From assembly GCA_014529385.2 (NCBI GenBank), contig CM043951.1, forward strand, positions 112,888,469 through 112,948,468: a DNA stretch of 60,000 nucleotides, read 5' to 3'. A program made the position numbers and the translations under genes. Below, in pieces: positions 34,937-46,686 of this stretch. Positions within the stretch are counted from its first letter, which is position 1, and every line of letters begins with the position of its first letter. The stretch comes from Adiantum capillus-veneris (Eukaryota > Streptophyta > Polypodiopsida > Polypodiales > Pteridaceae). The notes beneath the pieces were generated by a model, which worked only from the letters and a program-made list of their open reading frames with translations, ran no database searches and was not told the DNA's origin.

Positions 34937-36446
34937 TGCATCAACAACAAACTTTACAATCATGTTGCACTTAGTTCTTTTAGTTCTTTTACACCAGTTT
35001 AATACTGTAACTACTGTTATGAGTTTTGTAATGTCATCTCTTGGACTATACCATTTTGGTCTCCATGCTTTTGTCGACCTATGAGTCATGTATTCATCTT
35101 GACGGAATATATATGCAAAGTTTCATTGCCTTGGTTTAGCTTCGTTGTAATGCACATTTTGGAACATACAAAAAAGAAACAAACCATACATTGTTGAGTG
35201 AATACGAAGCATCACCCATATAAAAATGTTGCTCTTGAACCATACATTGCTGAGTGAGTATAAAACTCACCTGTATACTTTGTTCTTGAAGGTCTCATCG
35301 CCATGTTGTTGGCTGGTGAATCTGGGTTGTCTTCTTGCGAGGAGGGATCTGCATGCCCCATATGTTGCTTCATCATCTACTAATGTTTCCCATTGCTTCT
35401 AAATAAGTGAGTATCAGTATCCGTCTCAGTCCCCTGAAGGAATTTGCAAGCAATGCCTACTGATGAAATAATTTACATCACATTACTTCATGCATGTACT
35501 GCCTTCCATGCACTCACAGTTTAGCATATCACCTTACCTGAAGCTTTCAAGCTGGGGCATCTTTCAGCATTGCAGAGCGTAAATAGAAGCAAGGGCATGC
35601 TTTGGCCTAGTGGAATACACTTGCAGTTGAGGTAGTGAGTCGCTGGGAAGAATTTCGCTGGTGCTTCTTGTGCATGAAAACAGGCTTGGTATTCGGTGCT
35701 TCCTGTGTAGAATCTCATGATGTGAAGGTCGATATGCAGTAAAATGAGAATTAAAAGAATTGGCTACTGAGCCTAGTGTGTGAGGAACAAGGGCTGTACC
35801 TGATTGCCTCCCGCAGCTGTAAACATGAGAGTCGACGAAGTTGAAGCAAACAGTGTAGAGTGTTTTCCCTTCTTCTTCACACTTCCCCCCCGTACACAGG
35901 GTCTGCCCCTAGCCCCCTGCCCCTAGCTCGCTCTTCACTGCCTTGGCGGAAAAATGACCTCACAGGGGCAAGCCTTGGCCTCGTGGGATGCACCAGTGGA
36001 GGCGTACACCATGCACGGTGGATGGGTAAGCTAAGCATGAAGTTTAATAGGGTCATCAAAGCTTACAAGCTAGATAAGACTCGGACACGTGTCAGCTCAA
36101 GCGTGGCTCTAATAACACGCTTAAGAGGTGCTTGAGTAGTAAGTGCTGGCTCTGCAAGTGCTTACCTACCACGCCTATATTGAAAAGAGGGTGGACAAGT
36201 GGAAGGGGATCCAAAGTCCTATTTTTCATGCCCATTTTTAATACAAAGGAATCTTTGTTTTTCCCAAATAGCCCTTCTCCCATCACTGCAACACATTCAC
36301 CTTCTTTACTAGTGTACAATGAGATGCAGGGATCCTGACCAATACCTTAAACACCCAAAAACACCCAAATTTGACCCCTAAACCAAACTTTCCCCTTAGG
36401 TGGCCCTAAGTTGGCCCCTTTACCCTAGGCCCTTTGAAAGGAAGTG

Positions 36447-38689
36447 CGCATAAAACCATGCTTGATCTGTAGCAACGAATGCAAGTGGTTCTACATCCAC
36501 ACTAGGCACTAAGCATTGTCAATAGCTCATAAAAAAAATGAAACGAAGACTCCTTGCAGCTAGTCCAAACGGCATGCAAAGAATGTGGGAGGTGGTTCAA
36601 ATCCCACCTCCCAACGAAAATGCACTTGCGTATGGATGATCAATTTTCTACAACAACCTGGTATGGGGCTCGCCATCCACTTATAGAGGCCCCTCCAAAA
36701 GCACCTTTAACACTAGGTCGGTAACATAGCATGACATATAAGTGTCCTTTTATGGCTAGGAAAAAATCTTTCAATCTCATAAGAGACCTATTTTTTGGGA
36801 AAATATTTTCTTCAGTTTAAAGTCTAGTGACCATTGTTTATGAAAAGAGGAGTAATCTTGAAAAGGTCTCACCCATTGAGTGATATCTAAATTGCATTAA
36901 GCGTTTCAAATAATAAAAATAATATGATATTATTCACAAAACTCGAGTAATTTAAAAATTTTGAATAGCATTAGTGTATATCGATCAATAAGCTTATCAA
37001 TCGATAAAATAATTGATCAATACTTTCTTTTATTAAAAAGTTATGTTTTTCCAAAATTCGATACACGTAACAATCAAATAATTTTAAATCTATTAAAAAT
37101 AAGAGTAAAAGATGTATTTTTTCTCTAAATTCATTATGTGAAAGTTAACTCTATGTACCAAAAAATACATTCAATCACTATGTAGGTTTGTTAATATATC
37201 AAAACACTACACAAAAATAGAGATAAATTTTGAAAAAAAATCATAATCTATCTCTAGTCTGTTGCTACAATTTTGCACGCATTTGTTTGAGGCGAATCTA
37301 GGGAGATGCGTTGATCATTGAAAAGAAAAATACAAGCGAGAGCCAAGTGGCGACAAGCAAGGATACCAACAGTGGTCAGAAGATGGAGGTGGCAAGATTA
37401 AAATTTCATATATCAATTACTTTTTTTGATCTACTTAAATGTAGGAATGCACAAATATATGACAATGATAAAAAGCACAAAAAATTGATATCATTTTTCC
37501 CTTTGGTGTTTTAAAAAAAAAGCTACTATATACAAGTGCAGTAAACCATGAAAAATACATGCTTTAATCATGTCTTAGGATTGGAACACAAGTGAAAACA
37601 TTGCTCATGTATTTTGATAAAAACATAGGAACTCCTTGGCTGTGTAGCAATTGAAAGAAAAAACATAGCAACTTATACTCATAAGACAACATATTACTAT
37701 TGCACATTGTGCAAATGATGGAGTGAATATGGAAGTTGATGGACCAGATGATATTGTTTGTTATGAGTTTGGACACCCTCCTGCTGTATGTGGTTAGCAT
37801 CACAATTGGGATAGTTGGCATGTAATGGTGAATTATGGTGCCATCTTTTATCTTTACTAGTATTGAAATTGATGATGTGTAGATTAGAATGCCTACAACT
37901 GAGAAGAAGGCACCAAATAATATATCTCAGTCATTTGTATTTGCATAGTGTTTTTATTATTTGTGCTAATATGGTTTCATTGTATATACCTAGAGAGAGC
38001 TCACTCCATAAAGGGTCATGTAAAAAGCGATAGCCACCACTCATGGAAACAATTGTAAAGAGGGGCCACAAATACTCAGAGTCACTTATAATATTTATGT
38101 GACTATCACATGAGTGCAGCAAAAGGGGTTATTAAACTTCATTTTTTCTCAGATTTTCACAAAGGAAGGGTACCATAAATTGGAAATGGGAAAAAAATTT
38201 ACAGATTGAATAGAAAAAGGGTGTATTAAATTTGTCAAAAAATCACAATCAGTGTCTCAAATAGTGCTACATACCTTCAAGATGCTAGTACGGGTGATTT
38301 CATTTGGCGAAAGGCCTTCCCTTCATGCGTATTCAGTTAAAATTGCACACATCTTCCTTGTCATAGCCATAATGGACATATCTTGCAGGGTAAAAGCATG
38401 ATTGGTGGTACCACTTTTTGCACCTTTTGGTGGTATCCTTTAAAGAAAGTGGGGACCGTCGGACTTTATACTTTTAGATTCTACATGAAAAAATCTATCC
38501 ATTGACAAATAACATGCTAGTTTATTTTACATGTAACACATGAAGATGGGGCTTGTAAAGTTCTACCAAAGTAGTGTCCAAGATACCCCCTTTTGGCACC
38601 ACCAATACATGCTTTGGCCCTGCAATGAATGATTTTTAATAAATGAAATTTTGAATAGAGCTCGTCAATAACCTTATGTGCTTTTGTAA
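36447..38689. other. Gene-free AT-rich stretch
   Basis: I see no supported gene. Short frames on both strands (for example near 37311 and 37815) have no recognisable motifs. Confidence 0.4.
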
Positions 38690-38990
38690 GGATACTACAT
38701 TTGATTACATATCAATCAAAGAATCACCAACCCCAACACATTTGGCATACATCTTGACCAAAGCATTCATTTTCATCACATTAGGCCTACATATCAACCA
38801 TGGTAGTGCTGAGGAAAACTCTACGGCCCCGCTAGCAATGCACTGCAAGAGAGAACATTCCAAAAAATATGCTCCTATTTCTCTATTAAGTGCACCATAT
38901 TTGGTATACATATCAACTAGGGAATTTCCAAAATTCCTCAACCACTTTTTCCCACCAAAGTTCATCATAGAATTACCAAGCACTCAATTA
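38690..38990 (-). pseudogene. PPR fragment
   Basis: The minus strand encodes GNSLVDMYTKYGALN, then about 25 codons later QCIASGAVEF, and then NALVKMYAKCV. These are two PPR-type repeat cores in one open stretch of 92 codons. No flanking PPR sequence is readable, so it is an isolated scrap in the opposite orientation to the 2854-5485 pseudogene. Confidence 0.6.
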
Positions 38991-39239
38991 TTGTAGATCA
39001 CAATGTGTATCCTACTTAACTTGGTTCAAATCCTTCTTCTGAGCACATGCTTTGAGTCCAATCCAAAATTTGAATCTTGTTTCCCTTGTTTCCTTGTTTT
39101 TCCTATCTACCCTTGACTTGAAAATATCATCAGTTGTTGCTTTTTCCTCTTGTGGAAGCGGGGCAACAGGACAACTCTAATAATTAATTTACAAAAATTC
39201 CTCCATGATCCCCTTTCTCCTCCGTGGCCACCCCATTTA

Positions 39240-39241
<2 letters not shown>

Positions 39242-39328
<87 letters not shown>
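39242..39328. repeat. (CT)n microsatellite
   Basis: A pure CT dinucleotide run of 87 bp, the longest simple repeat in the window. Confidence 0.97.
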
Positions 39329-39329
<1 letters not shown>

Positions 39330-40227
39330 AAACACGGTAAAGGGCCGATAAATGTTTCGAAAATTTTCAAGTGGTTTCCATTGCGTGGTTGAGGTTGTGA
39401 GGCCACCAATTAGGGTTTTCCATCTCCAAATAATCACTTGGGCTTGTCTAATGAAGTTCTGAAACTTCCATGAAAGGTTCTAGCGAAGAAGTAAAGCATT
39501 AATTTAGGGTTTTTAGCAAGAAAAATAAGCACCACATCTGTGCAATTGGGAGTGAGGCTACACCAAATCTTCACCTACACAAGAGTTTTGAGTTCTTCTT
39601 TGTTATTTTTCAAAGTGAAGCTAGAGTTTTGCTCATTTTTTGTTGTGAACCCTCACAATTAGAGGCCGATGCTTTCCTAGCCGCATTGCACACTTTTGGT
39701 TGGCTAGACATGAGTAGTTTAGGGGCTCCTTGAAATGGCTTAGATGTCCTATGAAGGATGGAGAATAGCAGATGCGTCAATTATCATATCCTTAAATCAT
39801 AGAACTAGACAACAACAATGGAGTCAAAGTAGAAGAGATGATCTTCTCCCCTACTCACATAATCCTCAACTCAACACACTAAGTTTGATCTTAATACCAC
39901 CCTCATGGTAGCAAGACAACCCACCCCACCCACAACAACTATTCATATAGCCCTTGTTCAGTGGATCCACCACCTGCTTTATCATATTTACTACTGTTGG
40001 CAGCCATCACCGCACTACCAACATCAATATCCACATCTTAACAACCAACACCAATAACTTCACCCGCTCAATTGAGATGTCTTTCATTGCTTTGCTGACA
40101 CCAACAATGTTGGGAATTCGGGAGAATGTAAGCTTAAAATATTGAACTTTTGGTCACACACATAGCCATCAACCTTTCACCATCTCTCCCAAAGCCCAAG
40201 TATACACAATTAGACAAGCGTGCAAGT

Positions 40228-40260
<33 letters not shown>

Positions 40261-40480
40261 AGACTGTATAGTAAAATGATGTAAGATCTAGAGAAGGAGA
40301 TGTAGACATGATTTGTGCACACACAACTTAGTATCAGAGTGAAAGAGGGGATTCTTGCACAAGAATGGCCTAAAATCCTTCAGTCCGAATGCCATGGTAC
40401 CTCGTGTGGAGTTGATTATTTAATTTTATTATGAAACCTATTTCAGGTGCAAAGTATTTGTGCTCCGGGGGGGGTCACTA
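39329..40480. other. Gene-free stretch with a CA microsatellite
   Basis: No gene is supported. A CA run lies at 40229-40256. Confidence 0.5.
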
Positions 40481-40485
40481 TATAT

Positions 40486-40625
40486 ACATTTTGTATATTT
40501 CATGCATTCAAGGACTATTTTCACAATGATATTGTTAATTAAGGGCTGCTAAAAATGGAGTTTGTGTAAGGCAATGCCTTGGTTGATATACATGCCAAAT
40601 ACAGTGTGCCCATAAAGTCTTAAGC
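40486..40625 (+). pseudogene. Small PPR fragment
   Basis: The plus strand reads HNDIVN-stop-GLLKMEFV-stop-GNALVDIHAKYSVP, a single PPR repeat core (compare GNSLVNVYAKY in the first pseudogene). It has stops and no neighbours. Confidence 0.55.
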
Positions 40626-40921
40626 ACTATGCCAAATGGCCGCCCAAGGGAAGGGTGTCAATGAACATCAAAGGGAGGCCCAAGGGTTTATGTGTGGAAG
40701 GGGGAAAAAGTTATCCATTAGTCCTATAAAGAAGAAACTATTTTGGATCTAGAATACCCTCTCAGACTTCAAACTTATAAAGATAAATCCAAATGGATTA
40801 ATACCAATGTGGCAGTACATAGAACATCAAAGTGCAAAGATTGGACAAGGTTAACTATGCAAACTCTGATTCAAAATCAAAAAAAAAAAATCACGGAAGA
40901 AGCTGACCCTCCTCAGCAGTA

Positions 40922-41146
40922 GGATGTTGTACAAATCCAGCCAATTAATCTTGAGGCCATAAAGAAAGCATGGATCCATCCAATTGACAGACAGATTCAA
41001 CAATGGATTTATGATCCTACAAAGCTTCAAGTCTTTGGTCAAATAATAGATTATAAGCAATCCCGGGATCTAATCCTAGAAGGATCATCTATACAAAGCA
41101 ATAGAAAAGATAAGCAACCACAAAAAGAAAGGTTCTACCTAGTAAT
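40922..41146 (+). other. Possible coding remnant of unknown origin
   Basis: The frame is open from 40922 into the adjoining LTR and has protein-like composition: IQPINLEAIKKAWIHPIDRQ, then IQQWIYDPTKLQVFGQIIDY. I do not recognise it. It may be an exon or transposon piece disrupted by copia element H. Confidence 0.3.
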
Positions 41147-41373
41147 TGTTGGAATTAGGGTTGCAAAGAAACGCACACAACTTGGAGAAGATGAAGGAAG
41201 ATGAAGGCACACAATAGAGAGTGTGCTACTTAGTGTGCAATGGAAAAATGGATAGCCCTAGAGTGATGGGCGTATATACAATGCTCGAGGGGAAAAACCT
41301 CCTAAAGAGGGAAAAAATGCCCCGGCGGTCCTAGTGTGTTCACACACATCACTACCACATGTATATGGTAACA
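41147..41373 (-). mobile_element. Copia element H 3' LTR
   Basis: The plus strand starts TGTTGGAATTAGGG and ends ATATGGTAACA, giving 227 bp with TG...CA ends. The following AATCCCCCTTGG (41374-41385) is a polypurine tract on the element strand, at the same distance and with the same style as in element G. The 5' LTR is not in the window. Confidence 0.75.
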
Positions 41374-41448
41374 AATCCCCCTTGGAGTGATGCGGTGAAT
41401 GAGAGCTGGCACATGAGTAAAGGGAAGTGCCATGCCTTGAGGACATGA

Positions 41449-41655
41449 TCAGTCCACAAAGGGGAGTAAGCCCAAAGCTTTGTGGAAAGCTTCAAGCTTA
41501 TCACGAGACAATGCCTTTGTGAAAATATCTGCAAGGTTGTTCTGTGTTGGCACATAAGCCAAGTTGATCTCTCCTGCTGAGAGCCTCTCCCTGACATACT
41601 GGTAATGCACCTCAATGTGCTTTGTGCGAGCATGAAAAAATGGGTGTAGATGACT
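41449..41655 (-). pseudogene. Copia element H RNase H C-terminus
   Basis: The minus strand encodes HARTKHIEVHYQYVRERLSA, then EINLAYVPTQNNLADIFTKA and LEAFHKALGLLPFVD before the stop at 41449. This is the conserved end of the Ty1/copia polyprotein. It is cut at about 41655, where the 5' region of element E begins. Confidence 0.85.
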
Positions 41656-41689
41656 GAGACAACTTCACTAAGTGGTAACATTCTCTTAT

Positions 41690-42225
41690 GAGACGGGTAG
41701 TGAATTTATCAGTAATTACTCCGGTAATTACCATGGTAAACCCAAGGTATATAAATAGGGCCCATTACATTGTAATCGGGTTGGCATTTGGGTTAGCATA
41801 GTCTTGAGCATAGTCGGATTAGCATTTTGGCGGCATTTGTACTTGAGTTGTCAATCCTTGGCAATTGTTGTCGGTTGTACTCTATCTATAAATCACATCA
41901 TACTTACTGTAATCTTTCATCTATAATTCCAATCACGATAGATATTCCAGTCACACTTACTCTGTATCTAGTACTCTGAATCTGAATCTGAATATTATTC
42001 TTAGTACATGGTCTGATTTTCATTCCAGTAGATAAATTCCAGTTCAGTTTCTGATTTTCTGTCCAGTTGACTGTCTAAACTAATACATCATCAATAGCCG
42101 AAATCTTCTAACACTGGATTTAGCTATCTCAAGAGATCAGCTCCAATTCCGTTTTGGCAATCACGGTGGCTTGAGCTGAAGCTCGTTGACTAAAAGACTC
42201 TTATCCCAGTTGGAAGTTTTCAACA
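41690..42225 (+). promoter_or_regulatory. Element E 5' LTR/leader with TATA box
   Basis: GGTATATAAATAGGGCC puts a TATA box at 41749-41758. GAATCTGAATCTGAATATTATTC and other pyrimidine-rich text follow. TTTTGGCAATCACGGTGGC (about 42152-42170) may be a decayed primer site. The gag ATG at 42226 follows TTCAACA. The LTR limits are not defined because no second copy is recognisable. Confidence 0.5.
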
Positions 42226-44157
42226 ATGGCACCCAAACCCAGTCGTGGCCGGAAATCCACCATCCGTGTTGATCCTATTCCTGAGGAGTCGGGAAGAGAG
42301 TGTGACCCTAAGCAAGAGAAGGTTACTGACACTGAGGCTGAAGAGGAGCATAGTCAGGCTGATGAGACGCAGGACTCACAGCAGTCCAGTCATTCTCGAC
42401 GCAGACGGGCAGAAAGGGAAGCACGGAAAGCCAAGAGTTCTCGGTCCTGGCAGGGGGATGAGGGTACCAAGGGAAGTAAAGGCAGTCACTACACTTCTAG
42501 CCGACAGGCCAAAGGGTTCACTTACATAGAGACAAAAACAGACATTGAATGGGATGCAGACACTGACAATTGCAAGAAGACTTCCAAGCACCGTTTTGAA
42601 TCTAAGAAGAGAAGCCGCAGAATCAGTGGTAATCGGAGTGATTATTCATCTTCTTTGAAAAATTCTTTTCCAATATTCAAGGGAGATAAGAAGGATGATC
42701 TAGACGTTCACATACAGGCTTTTGAGGAGTATGCTGAACTGAAAAATATTGATGAAGATGATTGGGGGAAATACTTTCCGCAAACTTTGAAAGAGGCAGC
42801 GAGAAAGTGGTATTACCATTACCCCGCCTATCACCTCAGATCTTACAACAAATTGCTCAAAGCCTTCAGATTGGAGTATTCCGACAACACAGGTGATGAA
42901 AATATCCTCTGTGAGCTGGATAAGATCAAGCAACAAAATCTATCAGTCCGAAGTTATGTGGAAAAAATCAAGGAGCTAACCAGGCAATTACAGAAACCGC
43001 CATCTGAGAACAGGTTGAGGGCATGGTTTCTGAATGGTTTTAGAAGCAAAAATCTTAGGGAGCAGGAGGTACCAGCTCCTACCAAGAAATTCAATGATCT
43101 GGTACAACAAGCACTGAAGCTAGAACAACAGGCCAAGAAGGAAAAGAGTCACAAAAAGAGAAGATCCAATAGTAGTAGCTCTGCTACTAAGAGTTCTGAT
43201 TCCAGTGAGGTGTCCAACAGCTCTGAAAGTAGCTCTAATGAACGGTCCAAGGAGAATTCACAGAAGGGATCTTGGACCAAGAAGATTGAAGAAATGGCTA
43301 GACAGATTGCCAAGATTATCCACACCAAAAAGCCAGTTCAGAAGATGGAGACTTGGTGTTCAAAATGCAAATCCAAGGACCATATCTCCAACGAGTTCCC
43401 ACAATGTACCTACTGTAAGGCTTTTGGTCATTTATGGAACAATTGTGGTATTAGGATTCATCACTTTAAGAAGGGTAAAGGCCTGTCAGTGGTAGCCTAT
43501 ACTGAACCAGTGAAAGTATAACCCGCCAAAGTATCTCAAGAGGAGAGACCAGGTACCAATGGTACTGCTCAAGGACGTGGCCAATTCCAAACGGGTATGG
43601 GCTGAGGCAAGGGGCGTGGCAACTTCCAGAATTGGAGTATGAATTGCTACACTTGTGGGAAGTATGGCCATTTCGCAGCCCAATGCCCAGACGCACCTGC
43701 AACTACTGCTACTGAGGCTAAGGCACGAGAGCCAGTCCCAGTACGGGTAGTCACGAGAAGCAAGGGTGTCGTAATTGAGGAAATTCTAAAAACTTCAGAA
43801 ACACGAGTCACTACTAACAGCAGCAAGTGGGCTCAACAAAGGGAAATTTGGAAGGCCAAGGGTAAAGAGAAGGTGGTAGATGAATGGCAAGCATAGAGAG
43901 AACTAGCGGCTAAAATCACGGAGGATTTAGCGAAGAAGCTGCCAGAGCAGCCAAAAAGTTCTGGAGCCCAATTTTTTCAAAAGATACCAGCCCAATCAAC
44001 TGAGAAAGATCATTCAATACCGGACATACCTGAGACCATGCTGGCTGCGGTACAAGGAATGGATGATGAATTGAGAGTTGATGGAAGGATTGGAAGCATT
44101 GCAAGAGAGGAATGGCAGTGTGAAGATACAACCAGTTCTTCGAGCTCTGACAATTAG
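42226..44157 (+). pseudogene. Element E gag with three zinc knuckles
   Basis: Gag forms the element particle. The first 431 codons (to 43521) are open. Residues 1-140 are charged and Ser-rich. About 143-290 is the retrotransposon gag domain (NSFPIFKGDKKDDLDVHIQA, then RAWFLNGFRSKNLREQEVPA). About 300-345 is a Ser/Lys-rich linker. Two knuckles follow: CSKCKSKDHISNEFPQC, with one extra residue, and CTYCKAFGHLWNNC. After TAA 43519-43521 the same frame continues through TGA 43603 and TAG 43894, with a third knuckle, CYTCGKYGHFAAQC, at about 43645-43686. It then runs through a charged stretch to TAG 44155. The three internal stops prevent a full product. Confidence 0.85.
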
Positions 44158-44874
44158 TCTGACCAAGAGAAAGAAGAAATCCAGGTTAAAATTTGTGATA
44201 GAATTCAGAAGTTGACTATGGAGCTGAAAGATATCAGAAAAACCTTGCGTGAAGTGGCAAACTTCATCAGACAACACAGGAAAGCTGAAGCGGAAGCCAG
44301 AACAGTGGACCTGACGGCCGTCTGAGATGATGAAGCTCCACTCATTTAGGTGGACTACAAGGTTAGGAAGCAATGGGAACCTCTTTCAAGTGTTATCTTG
44401 GATGGAGGAGCAGGAGTCAATATAATGGGAGTTCATCTCCAGCAGAGAATGGGTATCACAAATCTAAAGCCAGCACCATTTAAAGTGCGAATGGCAGATT
44501 ATAGAGTGGTATAAGCTATGGGCATTATTGAAAATATGCAGATAAGAGTAGGCAGGGAAAAATTTAAAACCATCTTCTTAGTTCTGGATGTGTAAGGGGC
44601 ATATGGGATGCTGCTAGGGCACCCATGGTTGAGAACGGCACATGTTGTTCATGACTATGCAAATCAAAACTTAACCACAGAAGGGGCCAGCGGCAAAATT
44701 CAGATCCAGACGAACAATACTAGGAGTTGGAGAAAAGAGCTGAGGCCGAAGGAATTATGTCAAAAGTACAAGGCAAAGAAGATCGAACGAATGTTAGCAG
44801 CTCTAAACATATTTTCTTTAGCAAAGATTGACTTGCATGCAGTTTTATTAAATAAAGAGCAGGCCGATAAGTAG
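44158..44874 (+). pseudogene. Element E protease region
   Basis: A coiled-coil-like charged part (44158-44322) precedes the retropepsin: VILDGGAGVNIMGVHLQQRM, then MADYRVV-stop-AMGIIE and GAYGMLLGHPWLRTAHVVHD. The active site reads D-G-G-A, where the family has D-S/T-G-A/S, so the position after Asp is changed. Stops occur at 44323, 44347, 44512, 44593 and 44872. The protease would release gag and pol enzymes from the polyprotein. Confidence 0.75.
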
Positions 44875-45072
44875 AAAAAACAATTCCTAGATTAGTTTAC
44901 TGAAATCAACACATGGGAAAGATCAGTTCAGTTAACTGGGAGGTTGGTGAAATCAGCTGATACTAGTATGATAGAGGAGCCAATACGTTCTGAAGAGCAC
45001 ACAGTGGATCATAATGCTAATTCAGAACTGAATGGGCCATCCTGGGATTATGCTGAGGAATCAACCAAATGA

Positions 45073-45963
45073 AAAGGAGGCGGGCCTAATTGGTTGCTTC
45101 CAGACGACCAAGAAGTGGAAGAATGGAACCTAGGCTCGGAGGATAGTCCTAGGATGATCAAGGTCAACAAGCATCTCAACCCGGTAATGAGGGAAAAGGC
45201 ATGCAGGATGTTCCAAAACTACAAAGACGTATTTTCCTGGGAACACACGGACCTAAAGGGGGTGGATCCTAAAGTATGTCAGCACCGAATACCGTTGAAG
45301 ACAGATGCTAGACCAGTACGAGTGCAAAGATACCGAATGAACCCCAACTATGCTAAGAAGGTCAAAGAGGAGATCGATAATCTTCTCAAGGCTGGGTTCA
45401 TCACAGAGGTGGCCAGTAGAGATTGGCTATTTTCCATAGTCGTAGTTCCCAAGAAAAACGAGAAATTGAGAGTTTGTGTCGACTATAGGAAACTCAATGC
45501 CCAAACTATCGAAGATCCATTTCCATTGCCTTTTACTGACATGTTGCTTGATGAGATCACATAATATGAAATGTATAGCTTTATGGATGGTTACAATGGC
45601 TATAACCAGTTACAAATTGCTCCTGAAGATAGAGCGAAGACCACTTTCATCACCGAGTGGGGAGATTTCATGTATCTGGTGATTCCTTTCGGTCTGTGCG
45701 ATGCACCAACTACCTTTCAGTGGTGTATGATGGAAATGTTTAATGAATTCCTTCATCGGTTCCTCGCTATCTTTATGGATGACTTTACTGTATATTTAGA
45801 TGAGGAACATCACCTACTATTCCTAGAAATGGTTTTCAAACGCTGTCAAGAGAAGCGGATTTGTTTGAATCCATTTAAATCCGTATTCCTAGTTTGGAAA
45901 GGACAGCTACTGGGACATGTAGTTTCCTGAAATGGAAAAGAAATGGCCAACGATAAAATTTAG
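45073..45963 (+). pseudogene. Element E reverse transcriptase
   Basis: From LLPDDQEVEEWNLGSEDSPR through the fingers (LKAGFITEVASRDWLFSIVV, VPKKNEKLRVCVDYRKLNAQ) to the palm (YSFMDGYNGYNQLQIAPEDR, FGLCDAPTTFQWCMMEMF, IFMDDFTVY). The catalytic aspartates of FMDD and of SFMDG are present. Stops at 45562 (after DEIT), 45928 (after GHVVS) and 45961 interrupt the otherwise full-length domain. In the first two the homologous position is commonly Gln or Arg. Confidence 0.88.
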
Positions 45964-46686
45964 TGTGTTCAGGAAGCTAAAGCATCCAGAAATGCTTTAG
46001 AGTTGAGCTCTTTCCTGGGTTATGTTAACTTCTATAGAAGGTATGTACATAAGTTTGCTTCTCAAGCAGTACCATTATATGAACTTACAAGGAAGACCAG
46101 TAAGTTCAATTGGACTGCTCAATGTGAGGAGAGCTTCCAGAATGTGAAAAAGTCCATTATCAGTAAAGCAATCCTTAGGCAACCAAACTGGGATGTTATT
46201 TGCCATGTACATGTAGACGCTTTGGGATTAGCAATGGGGGCGATATTGGCTCAACCAGACAAAAGGACTGATTATCCGGTTTATTTTGCAAGTCACAGAT
46301 TCAGTTAGGCTGAACAAGGATATAAAACTACTGAGAGAGAAGGCCTTGGAATGGTTTTCAGTGATACAAAGTTTAGGCATTACTTGTTAGGGAAGTTGTT
46401 CCATTTGTATGTGGACCATCAGGCTCTTCTGTTCTTGATTAATAAAGTCATTATTCAAGGCAGGTTGATATGGTGGATGATGTTCCTAATGGAGTTTGAA
46501 TTCAGAATTTTTCATAAGCCTGGAAAGAATCACTGTGGAGCTAATATGGAAGGTTATTCAGAATTACCCTTGCGGGATGAACTAGTGGACGCTGACTTAT
46601 TCCAGCTAGAGACAGGAGAATCAGTTGATCATGAATGGTATGATGTTTATCAGTTTCTTTCTCAAGGTGCTTCTCCAGAGGACTAA
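45964..46686 (+). pseudogene. Element E RNase H
   Basis: It starts with LSSFLGYVNFYRRYVHKFAS and continues with CHVHVDALGLAMGAILAQPD (first Asp present), a stop at 46306 before AEQGYKTTEREGLGMV (Glu present), and LYVDHQALLFLINK (second Asp present). The last conserved region, normally H-x-xADALSR, reads CGANMEGYSELP, so the final Asp is lost. The enzyme would degrade the RNA template. Confidence 0.85.

Larger units (their letters stand above)
31249..36446 (+). mobile_element. pogo/Tigger-like DNA transposon (ends tentative)
   Basis: The transposase frame at 32441-34936 lies between two imperfect inverted repeats. The left repeat, 31249-31283, contains AGGGTAAAAGGGCCAA. The right repeat, 36411-36446, contains AGGGTAAAGGGGCCAA when reverse-complemented. 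Both also share CTTT(C)AAAGGGC. The total would be about 5.2 kb. No clear TA target duplication is seen, so the outermost base is uncertain. The flanks inside (31284-31842 and 34937-36400) are non-coding as far as I can tell. Confidence 0.5.

Noticed and set aside
39107-39409. Frame with an Arg-Glu repeat, and its antisense Leu-Ser version
   Set aside because: Produced by the 87-bp CT microsatellite.
41449-41655. Copia H fragment and copia G as the two ends of one element
   Set aside because: G has its own complete pair of LTRs and target duplication, and the H LTR (227 bp) has a different sequence and length.
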